From Cylicocyclus nassatus (Eukaryota > Nematoda > Chromadorea > Rhabditida > Strongylidae): a DNA stretch of 64,000 nt. Within the stretch, counting starts at the first letter, position 1; each line of letters opens with the position of its first letter. The translations under genes were made by a program, and so were the position numbers. Positions 51,932 through 62,629 of this stretch are shown here, piece by piece. Under the pieces are notes generated by a model. It saw nothing but the letters and a program-made list of their open reading frames with translations. It was not told where the DNA came from and ran no database searches. Where the stretch lies: positions 4,738,674 to 4,802,673 of the forward strand of contig CATQJL010000316.1 of assembly GCA_958299035.1 (NCBI GenBank), read 5' to 3'.

Positions 51932-53020
51932 CAGGGTGGTCCACATGAAGTGTGACACAAAAAATGTTATTACTTTGCAAGGACCAAATTAAATTAGAAG
52001 TTTCTTTCCTCATCTGATAAAGAAGAAGATTCTGTATAAGAACTTCTAGCTAACTTTTGAGATACCTGTCCCTTGTTGTTTTAAAATCATTTTTTCTCCT
52101 TCAGACCTCTTCCGAAATTTCTTCGATTTGCGCACGATGATTTCTCTGGCGATGGTTTCGCTCCCAAACTCTCACAAGGATTTTCGTCGGCAAATCAAAT
52201 GACATGGGTTTCAAAAGGCAGACTTTTTCCTTTTAGACAGACAAAAAAGAGGGTTTGTAGGTTCAAGGATGAGTGAGCTAGAGGGCCAAATGCCATTTTT
52301 CCACTGTTCGAACGATGGATTTTACACAACTGCAATTTCTTGTTTTCGCTGTGGATTGGTGTCTAGTCAAACCAAAAATTCCCAAAAGCGTCCATAGTAT
52401 TTCTCTTGATCCAATAAGGTGCCACAGCCCTTCAAAGTTTGCTTTCGATGCTTTTTCCAGAATCTCGGAAAATTGCGATTTTCGCTGTAATGGCGACTGC
52501 CTTTGAAAAACCTTCGAGCTTGACCATGTTTTACTAAGAACCGAAGTCGGGAACAACTACAACGGGACAAAAGAATATGGAGAAGACGAATATTTTCGAA
52601 AGTGGAATGAAATAGACCAAAAAATGGTTTTTTCGCAGTCCATCGAACTTCATATTTGCCACATATGAATAAACAATTGGCCTTCCGAATCAAATATTCT
52701 TGAACCGACAAATTCTCCCCCTGTTCTATCTGTAAGCAAAAAGTCCGCTTTTCCAAAGTCAGGCCATTAGATTTGCTAAAGGAGACCTAGTGAGAGCCTG
52801 GGACGAAATATCCTCCAAAAACCATTGCGCGCATTTTGAAAATTTCTGCGAGCAGAATAAATTCTGTCACCAGGCGGAGATGGACCTCTTGGAAGTAATC
52901 TGTGAGTACCTATACAGATTCTTTTTGCCTATCGTATGAAAACAAAATCGTTCAATTTTATTGAGTTTAGGCAAAGTTACGAGGAATTCTGTCCGTCACA
53001 TTTCATGTGGACCACCCTGT
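51932..53020. mobile_element. Element with CAGGGTGGTCCACATGAA ends
   Basis: Left end CAGGGTGGTCCACATGAAGT and right end its near-inverse (ATTTCATGTGGACCACCCTG). It is 1.09 kb. The minus strand is open at 52367-52756 (129 codons) and 52278-52556 in overlapping frames. This may be the remains of a transposase, but I see no catalytic motif. Confidence 0.75.
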
Positions 53021-53962
53021 AGTAAACCAAATGCGACTGATATTCACAGCTATTATATGTTGTGCTGAGAGGACAAATATCAAAGACCTACAATGTGATT
53101 TTACTCATTCATTCATTAGATAGAAAGCAATATACTATAATAATTCATAGGCATATGCACTGAACAAAAAAAAACCTGTTAGTAAACAACAACACCACAG
53201 GCATATGCTTCTGAACAAAGAAAAACTTGATAGTTACAATAACAACTGACAACAAGAGAAGAAACATTTTAATGCAAAAACAAACCTGTTTATCCACATT
53301 ACCGCTGGTTCTGTTTACAAAGAATTTCACTGCCTTATACTTTCTTGCTCTAACAATAAGTATCACTATCTCCCTTGATTAGAACATCAGGCTTCAAAAA
53401 AGTGGAATGGATCAAATTAATAATCCCTGTGATATTATCTTATGAACTGTGTTAAAGTCGAACTTCCTCGTTCTCGTGGCTAAACTATCTAATCGAGTTC
53501 ATGGTTTCTTAATTATTGGGTAGTCGTCTATACAGAAAGCACTTGTCCTTATAAGCAATTTCCTTGCAAAGCTGTTATGTACTTTTCTAGCACTCGATTA
53601 AATCAGGGTCAAGCGTGGAGCTGGCATGTCAAACCTGAAAGGTCGTATCGAGTGGTCAGAAGTGGGGAAGGAATTGTTATCGAGGTGATACTGATGTTAG
53701 CGATAACATGATTTTCCTCAGCAATGTCAGATAGGCATTATGCAGAATACTAGCACTTGATGATTTGCTCTACCATCGCATACGTCTGTAAGCATAATAA
53801 AAAAAGCCTTAAAAATATAAGAGCACATGTTCGTAATCGGGATGTCAAATGCCTGTGGGACAAGTTTCAGCGAATCTTGAATTTTGCAGGTATTGGGCCA
53901 CCCAAGTGAAATGGTCATTTTCGATTGATTTCGTTTCGAAGGTGGGTTTTTTGTACTTGATA
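53021..53962. other. No gene; short direct repeat
   Basis: A roughly 60 bp unit starting GGCATATGC is repeated at about 53151 and 53199. The following DNA resembles the stretch after 25400, so both may belong to one old repeat. Confidence 0.4.
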
Positions 53963-54848
53963 TTAGATTGGTGCAAAAATAATGCGCGTTTTGCGAGTTC
54001 TCAATTTGGCGTGCTATAACTTTTTAAGAAATCCATGTTTTTCAGTGCGGCAAAGTTCATCAGAGGCACCAAACCTCTCTCTATACACCGCACATTAATT
54101 GATGTTATTGTCGCAAATCGGTGGAAAAATATGGATTGATAAGCAAAAAAATTTTGTTTCGGAAACCTCGTATTTAACTGATCATAACTTCCTTCAGGAT
54201 TTGTCGGTATGAATGATAAGTTGACTGCCTTGTAGCCGCAAGCCAGTAGTACATTTGCGAAAAGGAAAAAATTGACATTCAAAATAGTCCGCTTTTTGCG
54301 ACATTTTTTCGTACCCCTCAAAATCCCAAAATATGGAGATTCTTGATTTTCTGTGTACTGAACAGCTTCCACATTTCTGCAAAAACTGTCAGTAGGAGGC
54401 CCACCCTTACGCTTACAGAAATGAGCAGAACTTTGGCGATTGTCCTTTTCAAAGGAAATCTATGGGCCACAGAATGGCCAAAACCATCACTCATGTTGAG
54501 GCGTCGAGATCTCAGTCTAAGTAATTTCTAGAAAGACAGTGAAGCATGCATTATGTAGAAAATTTCCACTACATACAGTAGCTAAATTTTCAAAAAATGC
54601 CTTTATTCGCGCTTGAATTCTGGTCCAAAAAGTAAGTGCAATGAAATTCTGGTTTTGAGTGCTCTTGTATGAAGTTCTATAAATTTTTAACGAATGAGGC
54701 TAGAAGCTTCTTTCAACCACCATCGAATAGAGCATGAAAAATGCTTTTTGACAAATGCTGGGTAAGTTTCATAGGAGAAACTTCGATGGAGATAAGCTAT
54801 CTTGAAATAAGGGCTAGAAAAACGCGCATTACTTTTGAACCAACCTAA
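53963..54848 (-). mobile_element. TTAGGTTGGTGCAAAAGTAA family, copy 2 (inverted)
   Basis: TA on both sides, 886 bp, lying opposite to copy 1 and alike over its whole length at roughly 80-85% by eye. The open frame at 54001-54372 (minus) aligns with that of copy 1, sharing segments such as RCIERGLVPL and FAALKNMDF. Confidence 0.85.
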
Positions 54849-55364
54849 TACAAAGGACTTTTTTCACTCACATGAGGCTCAGTTCGAATAACTCCAAACT
54901 ATGGAACCAGGAGCAAACCGAAATTTTGTTCTTCTCATTTTTCGCTCCCAACATCTAAGACTAGAAAAGAGCAATCAGAATCATATCACTTAGTAAAAAA
55001 TTATAAGGTTTAGGCTATAGATATTTATTCTCGCCACCTTCTTTCACGATTCACCTGGTAGCGCAGAGTATGTTATCGTGGCATGTTATCGTAACCCAAT
55101 CCGTAACCCAATATTTTCGAAACGGTTTCCACTCGCATAGGTAAGAGAAAACGATTATATCTTTCCCTAAGACAAATGATTTTAAACGAATGCTGTGTAG
55201 AGAAGAAGGTTTAGTAGTGGCAACGATTTGAAAAAACACAGATATTTAAATGCTTAAAGGCAGTAGTTTTTTCTTGAGTAGAAATTGAGAAAACGAAAAT
55301 TGATATGATGTCGCCACAATGATGCTGGACGGTTTCCACATGTGTGATTTTGTACCACAAACTA

Positions 55365-55911
55365 TTAGGTTGGCTAATAAACAAGTTCGGTCGCTTTTGA
55401 GGCTATGCAAATGCTGCAGACATTTTTGTCCAGTGTTCGGTATCCCTGAAAAGAGCACTTCAATGGGAATTGGATTATGAATTCAGTCTGAGTAGAACTT
55501 ATTTTCCAAAGAAAAAAATTTGCAAAGAAATAAGGCCCAATTTGTTTGTAGTGCGCAAATATGAGGAAATTTGGTTCTTTCGATACAAGATTTTCAAAGT
55601 GGGAAATCGCAAATTTCATTGTTATTCACTAAATAGGAAAAACTCCCCTGTATCCAAATATTGAACTGCTGCTTTCTAAATCCATTACAGCATGAAAACG
55701 AAACTTAGGAAATCAAGGAATTAAGCTTGTGGAAATCTGGCATTTATGAGGCATAACTTTCTTTACTAAAAATAGAAAATCTTAAGTATTTGATATGTGA
55801 TAGAGGAATCATTGATTCACTTTCCCGCAATGATTTATGAATGGAAAACAACAAGAAAATTTTATATAAAGATTTGCATGCCAAAACGAACTTGTTTTTT
55901 AGCCAACCTAA
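55365..55911. mobile_element. TTAGG element with GGCTAATAAACAAGTTCG ends
   Basis: TA on both sides; starts TTAGGTTGGCTAATAAACAA and ends with its near-inverse (TTGTTTTTTAGCCAACCTAA). It is 547 bp and non-coding. Confidence 0.85.
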
Positions 55912-56165
55912 TAGTACACCACACAAATTCTGAGCTTGTATAATTTATAGAAAATGTTGAATATAGCACGGAAAACCAAGAAACTTTTCGTATTTATGGC
56001 CTGTTTTTGCTTCTCGCCAACCATCCATAAAATAGAGCAAATAACATATGAATGCCTGCCACAAAGGCTATATGAGTGGGCTCTTAAAAGCTTTGAAGTT
56101 TTAAAGTTTCGTTTTCAGACTCTTGGATCGAACTTGTGGTGATTGCTTGAATGTCGTCTAATACT

Positions 56166-56271
56166 CTGCGTTCATACTGATCCCAAAGTCCGGGAACAGT
56201 CTCAGCACAGCGCTCATTTTAAGCGCTGTGCTAGAACTGTTCCCGGACTTCGGGATCAGTATGAACGCAGA
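56166..56271. repeat. Near-perfect hairpin of about 106 bp
   Basis: CTGCGTTCATACTGATCCC, GTCCGGGAACAGT and CAGCACAGCGCT are mirrored in order on the right, around a short CATTTTA loop. It is compact, GC-richer than its surroundings and looks like a small palindromic MITE. Confidence 0.85.
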
Positions 56272-57333
56272 CATAATGCTTGCGATGCTCTATCGATAGT
56301 TTGCTTTTTACACGCATATACCTACCCTGCCTGGTAGCGTAAGGACTTACATAATTTTCAGACAATCTATTTTGAAAGTCATCTTCGGACTTAGTGGTGT
56401 TCATGTACACGGTGGAGGTAAGTTTGGCCAACAGCGCCGCATTTAAAATTTCACAACATCCATCTTAACCCGAACAATGCCTTTATGCTCCTTTTTTCAG
56501 GCTGTCAGTTGTCCTGAGGTCTCTGTTCATATAGACGTGTCGACTTATCATTCCTCAGTTTTCTACAAAAAGAATTTACGGTCGGTGGGAATACTATGAC
56601 TTTTAGGGTACTATCAGATCCCGATTTCCGGCTGGGCGTTATTTTAGTGTAATGAACGACGAGAGGACCGACCGGATGGACTTTAGAGCCAAGCCCGTTG
56701 ATCAAGTTTCAAGCTTATAGCCTAAAGGGTGGCAGAGCTCCCACTTCTTGGCAACTCAATGTATTTGTATTCACTAAGTCGTTTTGGTTGAGTCTGACCC
56801 TACATTCTAATAAGCGTCCGATCCGGCAAGTTTGCCCACATCTGTCAATGAAATCTCGATTTCTACAGATCGAGTCCACTCCTCCTTGACGCGATACCTT
56901 CGAACTTTGATAAGTCATGAGTTAGGTGTTACCGCTTGCCTGAGCATCGGCCATAACGACAAAATAACGTTCGGTCAGAGGGAGGTTGTTAAACACGCCT
57001 TGGATCTGGCATGTCATCATAAAAACCATTACATGAAAATGCCATGTTCAGAGAAGAGAAATCCTGGAACTTATGCTTTTCTAACCATGCACTTTTGAAG
57101 TTAGCATGGTATACAGTCTACATCAGAAGAGAAAGCCACTATAAACACATCCAAGCCCCGGTCAAAAGTATTGCGTGCTTTTGACACCCAAGAAATTTTT
57201 GACAACTTGACCAGGATCTTACCAGGAACTTCCGCCATATGTTTACCCTTGTTTACCTAAGTTCGACAAGTTTTTCTGTATAAGGTTAAATTTCGCAGTA
57301 TTTATAGAGATACTGCGAGTAATCAGACATATG
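56272..57333. other. No gene seen
   Basis: Overlapping open frames on both strands, with no signal peptide, splice pair or repeat that stands out. Confidence 0.4.
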
Positions 57334-57341
57334 TATAAAAG
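57334..57341 (+). promoter_or_regulatory. TATA box of the 58.0 kb gene
   Basis: TATAAAAG about 650 bp above the start codon; the gap is filled mostly by a MITE and would be a 5' intron or outron. Confidence 0.45.
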
Positions 57342-57521
57342 GGTTGCCATACTGACAAGATCAGGATTTTGCCTTTACAGCTTTTTTTCCCTTTCCTTTT
57401 ACTGCTCAATCCTTCTCGAACCAAATTATGCTGTTTCTCTAGCTTAATGTAATCTAAAAAAACTTGACATAGAATATCAAGTGTTTTACTGACACATGAA
57501 CTGTTTGTGGAAACTTACACC

Positions 57522-57957
57522 TTAAAGGCAGTGTCCGGCCAAAAATTCGATTTTGAATTTTACGCTTACCCGGGCCCATTCGCTACGCTGAATCTGAAAA
57601 TGCACATTGAAGAGCGCGAAAGCTGCGAACGGCTCTAACACAGGAGGGAAATAAGCAGGTGAGCGGGGTCCTGCCAACTGTGGATTTACGCTCCCAGCTT
57701 CCGCAGCGATCTTGTCGGTTCGATTTCAAGTCACGGTCAGGCTTGGCCGGTGGCGATGTCAGGGCAGTAAGCGGAATTGAGAAGATCGCTCCGGGAGATG
57801 GGAGCGTGAATTCACCTTGGGGGCAGACCCCGTCCACTTGCTGTTTCTCTCCTGTGCTAGAGCCCTTTTTGCCGTTTTTGTGCTTTTCAGTGTGGATTTT
57901 CAGATTCAGCACGTATAAGCACAAAATCTCAGAATCAAGTTTGGACACTGCCTTTAA
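57522..57957. mobile_element. TTAA-type MITE, AGGCAGTGTCCG family, copy 2
   Basis: TTAAAGGCAGTGTCCGGCC at the left and TTGGACACTGCCTTTAA at the right. Alike over its full length to 23938-24387. Confidence 0.85.
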
Positions 57958-57989
57958 TGATGGAGACTGCTAAGTGGTCTTTTTAGAAA

Positions 57990-58157
57990 ATGTTTGGCAG
58001 CCAAGGCGTCTTACCTCTCATAATTGCTTTAACATTGTTCCAATGGACTGTAGCCGATGGTGAGTACAACGTTGCTGCGAATCTGAACCAAGCACCCGTG
58101 TTTCCGGAATACGGAGACCGTCAAATAGTACCAAGAGCTGCCGAAGTCTCTAAGTAG
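57990..58157 (+). CDS. Small secreted protein, 55 residues
   Basis: It starts three bases after TCTTTTTAG, a textbook cis or trans splice acceptor. The product begins with a signal peptide (MFGSQGVLPLIIALTLFQWT, cleavage near ADG) and continues EYNVAANLNQAPVFPEYGDR to a C-terminal EVSK. AATAAA is at 58389-58394. A GTGAGT inside codons 24-26 could also act as a donor, in which case the protein would continue in an exon I did not find. No family recognised. The mature part has an IVPR-like basic site that could be processed. Confidence 0.65.
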   Translation: MFGSQGVLPLIIALTLFQWTVADGEYNVAANLNQAPVFPEYGDRQIVPRAAEVSK

Positions 58158-58388
58158 CTGCTTTTCTTGTTTTTTTTTTGTATGTATGTACTCAAGCAGC
58201 TGCTTTGTTTAGCCCATATGCACGAACAAAGCGATGGGTCTGGGTATATCCATGGAGATACGTTTACCCAGTTGCGTACAGCTGGGGTGTTCCTTGGTTC
58301 AGGGCAAAGGCGTGAATTGTTTCTCCAAGTCTATATAGTTCAATGTTGATGGAATGCTATTGTAGGGGTGTTGATTTGAGAGGAAATG

Positions 58389-58394
58389 AATAAA
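58389..58394 (+). terminator. Poly(A) signal of the 58.0 kb gene
   Basis: AATAAA on the + strand, 232 bp after the stop. Confidence 0.55.
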
Positions 58395-58829
58395 GTGTGA
58401 TTTTTAAACACGGCTGAGCAAAACACTTGAAGGAGAACACGACCAGCAATGCGCAGAACACATCAAAGGCGATTATTCAGTAACATTAACGTTGAGTAAT
58501 GACCTGAGGACTGGACGGCATATCGGTTGCGAAGGATGGAACACAACAAACAGCCCTTTGCATGTATTTTGACAAAGAAACTTTGTTGGATTGCGAGCAG
58601 ATTCAATAGTTTAGAAAGTCCAAATCATTTAGTAGCCAAGCATATGTAGATACAACACGATATTTTGACGAGGCTGTCATAATGTTGTTTCATGAGCTTG
58701 TTTGAAAAGTGATCTGCAATAAGTGTAAAACCTGAAAGTACAAAAATGAATAAGAAGCGGAAACTTGGTCTACTTGTTGGATCCAGAACCTAAATAGAAA
58801 AATTGTTTATCTTAATAACACCCATAATA

Positions 58830-59114
58830 CTAACAAGGAACAACAAAATTGTATACAGCAATAAGCGGGGTGGTGCAGGAGGAAGCAAAGGCCTTGCCGC
58901 TGTATCCGCAGGAACTAATTAAGAACGCGAGCAATGCTGAAAAGATTTGGCAAGTACCCAAAACTCGGCAGTAATGTAAATATTCATAACTATGCTTGTA
59001 GAAAATTTTGAAAGATTTGAAATTAGTATCGGCGCATTTAGTAGACTTACTCGTAACCAAAAATTTCGCAAATGTTTTGATACGGAAACATAAGAGAATA
59101 CATACTTTCTTCAC
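58830..59114 (-). CDS. Small Cys-containing secreted-like protein, minus copy
   Basis: The exon 58936-58830 follows TTTTCAG and reads LLAFLISSCGYSGKAFASSC, ending NFVVPC stop. An upstream segment (59114-59051, KKVCILLCFRIKTFAKFLVT) ends at GTAAGT in the matching phase 1. The true start codon is uncertain, because the nearest in-frame start is GTG. The hydrophobic LLAFLI before Cys looks like the end of a signal sequence. A diverged homologous exon lies in opposite direction at 59740. Family unknown. Confidence 0.4.
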   Translation of the reverse strand: MKKVCILLCFRIKTFAKFLVTSKSTKCADTNFKSFKIFYKHSYEYLHYCRVLGTCQIFSALLAFLISSCGYSGKAFASSCTTPLIAVYNFVVPC

Positions 59115-59739
59115 TATGAAGTTCCATGTTTCAAATTCTTGAAAAGTCAGACTTCCAATTCAAATTTCTTCTCAAAACACGTAAGTTTGCTTCATATTAG
59201 AAAACTATTTCGCATGAGATATCATCGAAATCATGTCTGGAAGCTCAGCGAAGGATTTTAGAGCTTGTCCTTGTTTCGATGCTCAGCGATTTCACCAACT
59301 TTTCTAAGATTGATTTCAACTTCCTCGATACTTTAATCGATGATTTTTTTGAGGACATAATTAACAAATGGAAACCAATTGAAATTTTGTTAAAAACACG
59401 ATGGAATTCCAGTCTACCGCTGTTATCGTCATTTTGAAACATGAACAGAGTTTCGAAAAATCAAATTTTCAAAGATGCGCTTTCATAGAATATTGAACTC
59501 GAATTTTCAATTTTCAACGGTGACGGTCAAAAGATTTGTCTCTCCATTATGTTTCATTCTATTTTAAAATAAGGTTAAAATGGCGAAAGCATTGTTCCGA
59601 AGGTTCGAAAAAAGCCCATTCAAACGTTGATCTCAAATCTGTCATAATCTTTCAAAATTTCTTCGGAGCAGAATTATGAGGAATCTTTCCAGACAGATAT
59701 CCTTGCCAAGTCTTGGAATCTTGCCAGATTTACTCTACG

Positions 59740-59847
59740 TTGCTCGTGCTGTTAATTATTTCCTGCGGTTGCAAACGGCAAGCCTTTGGTTCCTCCTGCA
59801 CCGCCCGCAATAAGCGGGCGGCACGATTTTTACGAGATTACTTCTAA
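59740..59847 (+). CDS. Small Cys-containing secreted-like exon, plus copy
   Basis: It reads LLVLLIISCGCKRQAFGSSC and then NKRAARFLRDYF stop. It aligns codon for codon with the minus exon at 58830-58936 from the hydrophobic part to SSCT, then the ends differ. A start exon was not found. It may be a working paralogue or a fragment. Confidence 0.4.
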   Translation: MLVLLIISCGCKRQAFGSSCTARNKRAARFLRDYF

Positions 59848-61004
59848 CAATAAGTTGTAATGTTCGTTGCGCCACAAATTGTCATCTTGCAAATTTTTGA
59901 AGTATACATCCGGTCAGGTAAAAAATGCATGTCTTTACCTCGTCGTCTGTCTCTACTTCACAATGATCCATTGGGTTGTTGCAAAGGAAATGGGCGCTTT
60001 GTCTTAAACAGCCGCATTGAGAATACAAGAAGGCATGGGAGCATTGCTTGATATAGCAAAGCCTGCTCTACAAAATGACTACTAGATTTTCCGTAAAACC
60101 TAGTCCGCATGAAGTTTGAAACTAAAAACAAGAACATTGAGTGCCTCAAAAATTGGACCTCAAACCGGAATAATCCTACAAGCTCCTACTTGACTGTGTC
60201 AGGTTGAAAGAAAGTTTTCGAACATCGCATTTCGACAAAGTTTTTGTTTCGGTGTAAGCACTGAATGTGGTATGCTGCACACTATTGGATAGAGAAAGTA
60301 CACTTCTACAAAGTTATGGTAAGCACAAGTACCAATGTTTTCTAATTGTAAGAAGTTTTGTGGGAACTCAAACTAACCCAGATCTTCAACTTCTATAAAC
60401 GTTACGCCCCCCACATGCTCCATTTCATAGTACATACTTGATTACCAGTGGCGGTCGCAGAGTTTCCGACAGGGGGGGGGGGGGTGACAAAAATTTTTGG
60501 GGTGCGTGCGCTAGCCGCACAGCTTGGCATTTGAAGAGGCCACGATTTCTGAGAAAGAGGTGGTTGTGTTGTAGAGCTTTTGTTGAGTAGTGTATTACGT
60601 GAATTTTGGCATTCAAATTGCAAATGTCACAAAAGGACTGCCGCGTAAAAAATATATGCGCGAATGAGCAGGTAAAAGATCTGCGCGATTGTGGCTTCTA
60701 CTTGATTTGAACAACATTTGTAAATTTATGAATGCCCAAACCTTACTTGCATCAGAGTTCATATTGTGCGTTCAGTAATTGTCTTGAAAACTTGCTCTGT
60801 TCCATACTATACAATTCCTAATCTGAAAAAACAAAGTTAGCAGAATTTCGACAAAATGAAAAAATCACAAAACAACTAATATCTCTTATTCAAAAATTGA
60901 GTACTGAGTAGGCGAAAGAAATGAAAAAAGCGTCAAAAGTGGCCGAGGAAAAATCGTGTTCGGCGTCGCACGTTCAACTCTTATGATTTTGCTGATTGAG
61001 ACGT
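59848..61004. other. No gene seen
   Basis: Contains a G-run of about 15 near 60470-60484 within an imperfect repeat. Open frames overlap on both strands and carry no motif. Confidence 0.4.
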
Positions 61005-61424
61005 TTAAAGGCAGTGTCTCACCAAAGTTGAGGTCGCGCGGATCTTCACATATTCTATTATAGGGACTTCTGAATAGGCCATTGCAACAAGTCTCAATCT
61101 GACCCCCTCCACGCTGAGAAAAATTCGCTTAAAGTGGTACGCGGAGAGCGATTTGGTACGAGCGGACGACTCCTTCGGTCTCCCCCTTACGCGTTTGAAC
61201 ATGTCCCTCCACTTGGCATCCACCTCCCCTCTGTTGCTGCCACTGTGGCTGAGCCTGAAGTCGCGAGGTACAACTCGTCCACGTTGCTTCCGCGGGACCT
61301 CCAGAAAACGGGATTTTTGAGTACTTCGTGCGATTTTAAGCCCATACAGTGCTAAACAGGGTTCGACAGGCTTACAAAATGCAAAAATCTCGGCAACTAA
61401 ATCTTGGTGAGACACTGCCTTTAA
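61005..61424. mobile_element. TTAA-type MITE, GTCTCACYA subfamily, copy 2
   Basis: TTAAAGGCAGTGTCTCACCA and TTGGTGAGACACTGCCTTTAA, 420 bp, flanked by TTAA. Closest to 41813-42228. Confidence 0.85.
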
Positions 61425-61456
61425 CCACTTCGTCTCTGCCTCATTTAGCTACTCAC

Positions 61457-61563
61457 CAATCAAAAGTTTTGTCAAAGAATTCTTGCTGTGCCAACTGTGC
61501 GTGTCCGATCCATCCAATCTGGCATCTTCCTAGAACCTCGTTCTTGAAGAGCAACAACGACAT
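61457..61563 (-). CDS. Possible first exon of an unknown minus strand gene
   Basis: From an ATG preceded in frame by a stop it reads MSLLLFKNEVLGRCQIGWIG then HAQLAQQEFFDKTFD, and ends in phase 2 at GTGAGT. Composition is coding-like. A TTAA MITE begins 33 bp beyond the donor, inside the would-be intron, and I found no second exon in the right phase. It may be a real 5' exon or a fragment. Confidence 0.35.
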
Positions 61564-61946
61564 TGCTTAAGAGCGCAAGAAAAAAAAACTCCCAGAAAAA
61601 AATCCCTTTTTTTCAGTACCCGAAGTGTAAATATTAACATTCTTGAGTGAGCAACTCATTGAGATTACGAGAAAAGTTGTTTTTGCTGGGGCATGAAAAA
61701 AAAATTTTTTGTTCTACGGAGTTTTCCTACAGTACTTTCTATTTGTTAGGTCGGCACCTTTTTCCTGAATGTAAATCAAATTGGTTAGTGTTAGGAAGAA
61801 ACGATGCGGAAGGATTCTTAAAGGTGTTTGAAAACATCGCTCGATCACTTGCTCCAGCTTGCGTATTGTTTGCGTAATTAAAGAGCACCGAAAATTTTTC
61901 TTAGCTCATGATGTGTTTACAGAAATTCATGTTTGGCCTTAGTTGC

Positions 61947-61954
61947 TATAAAAG
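61947..61954 (+). promoter_or_regulatory. Candidate TATA box of the 62.2 kb peptide gene
   Basis: TATAAAAG 227 bp above the start codon; a second candidate TATATAAAA is at 62075-62083. Confidence 0.4.
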
Positions 61955-62180
61955 CCTACCGCAATATCAAAAACACAGCTTAATCCTTCCCTCCAATAAG
62001 AGCAAATAAGTTTGAAAGTCTGAGATTAATATCTCCTATCCCCTCTCCAAACTTTCTTGCATGCTCCAAGCTTTATATAAAAAATATCAGTAAATTTGAG
62101 ATATTCTGACTCCAGTTCATAAACATTTATAAGTTCTGTATTTTTATCCTTTAAAGTATAATAATTACTGAACTAGGCAA

Positions 62181-62547
62181 ATGTACGCAAACCGAAGCGC
62201 CCTCTACTTCCTTATTCCTCTTCTGGTCAATTTGGCTATGGCACAAGCAGAAGTTAACCTCGAGGCAGATGTGGAAGCTGCGCCCGTTACAGCTGACGGT
62301 CATGGAATGTTTCCAAAATCAGTGATTGTTGAGTAAGAAAGAGCTACTACTCTAGTAATATCAGCTCTCGTTACTCCTTTACAGACGAAGCAAGAGATGG
62401 GGCTTGTTTGGATACCCTTGGAGATACGGATACGGATACTATGGATACCCCTACGGATACGGCTGTTACGGCTATCCTTGTGGACCATATGGACCATATG
62501 GCTTTGGCGGCTTCTACGGCTATCCATGGTTGAAATCCAAGGCCTAA
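62181..62547 (+). CDS. Secreted Gly/Tyr/Pro-rich peptide precursor (NLP/AMP-like)
   Basis: Exons 62181-62332 and 62385-62547, phase-2 intron (GTAAGA..TTTACAG), 104 residues. Exon 1 has a signal peptide (MYANRSALYFLIPLLVNLAM, cleavage near AQA), then an acidic spacer EVNLEADVEAAP. Exon 2 starts RSKR, a dibasic site, and the mature peptide of about 49 residues begins WGLFGYPWRYGYGYYGYPYG, contains two Cys seven positions apart (YGCYGYPCG), and ends WLKSKA. AATAAA is at 62624-62629. It is the third member of the two-exon KR family in this window. Tyr/Gly repeats are typical of nematode nlp-24 to nlp-34 type peptides. Confidence 0.85.
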
Positions 62548-62623
62548 ACTGTTGCTATGGAAAGTTTTTTGCTGGAAGAACACATAGAACACCGCCATGA
62601 TTTATTTCTGTTGAGATGAGGCG

Positions 62624-62629
62624 AATAAA
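62624..62629 (+). terminator. Poly(A) signal of the 62.2 kb peptide gene
   Basis: AATAAA 77 bp past the stop codon, same strand. Confidence 0.65.
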
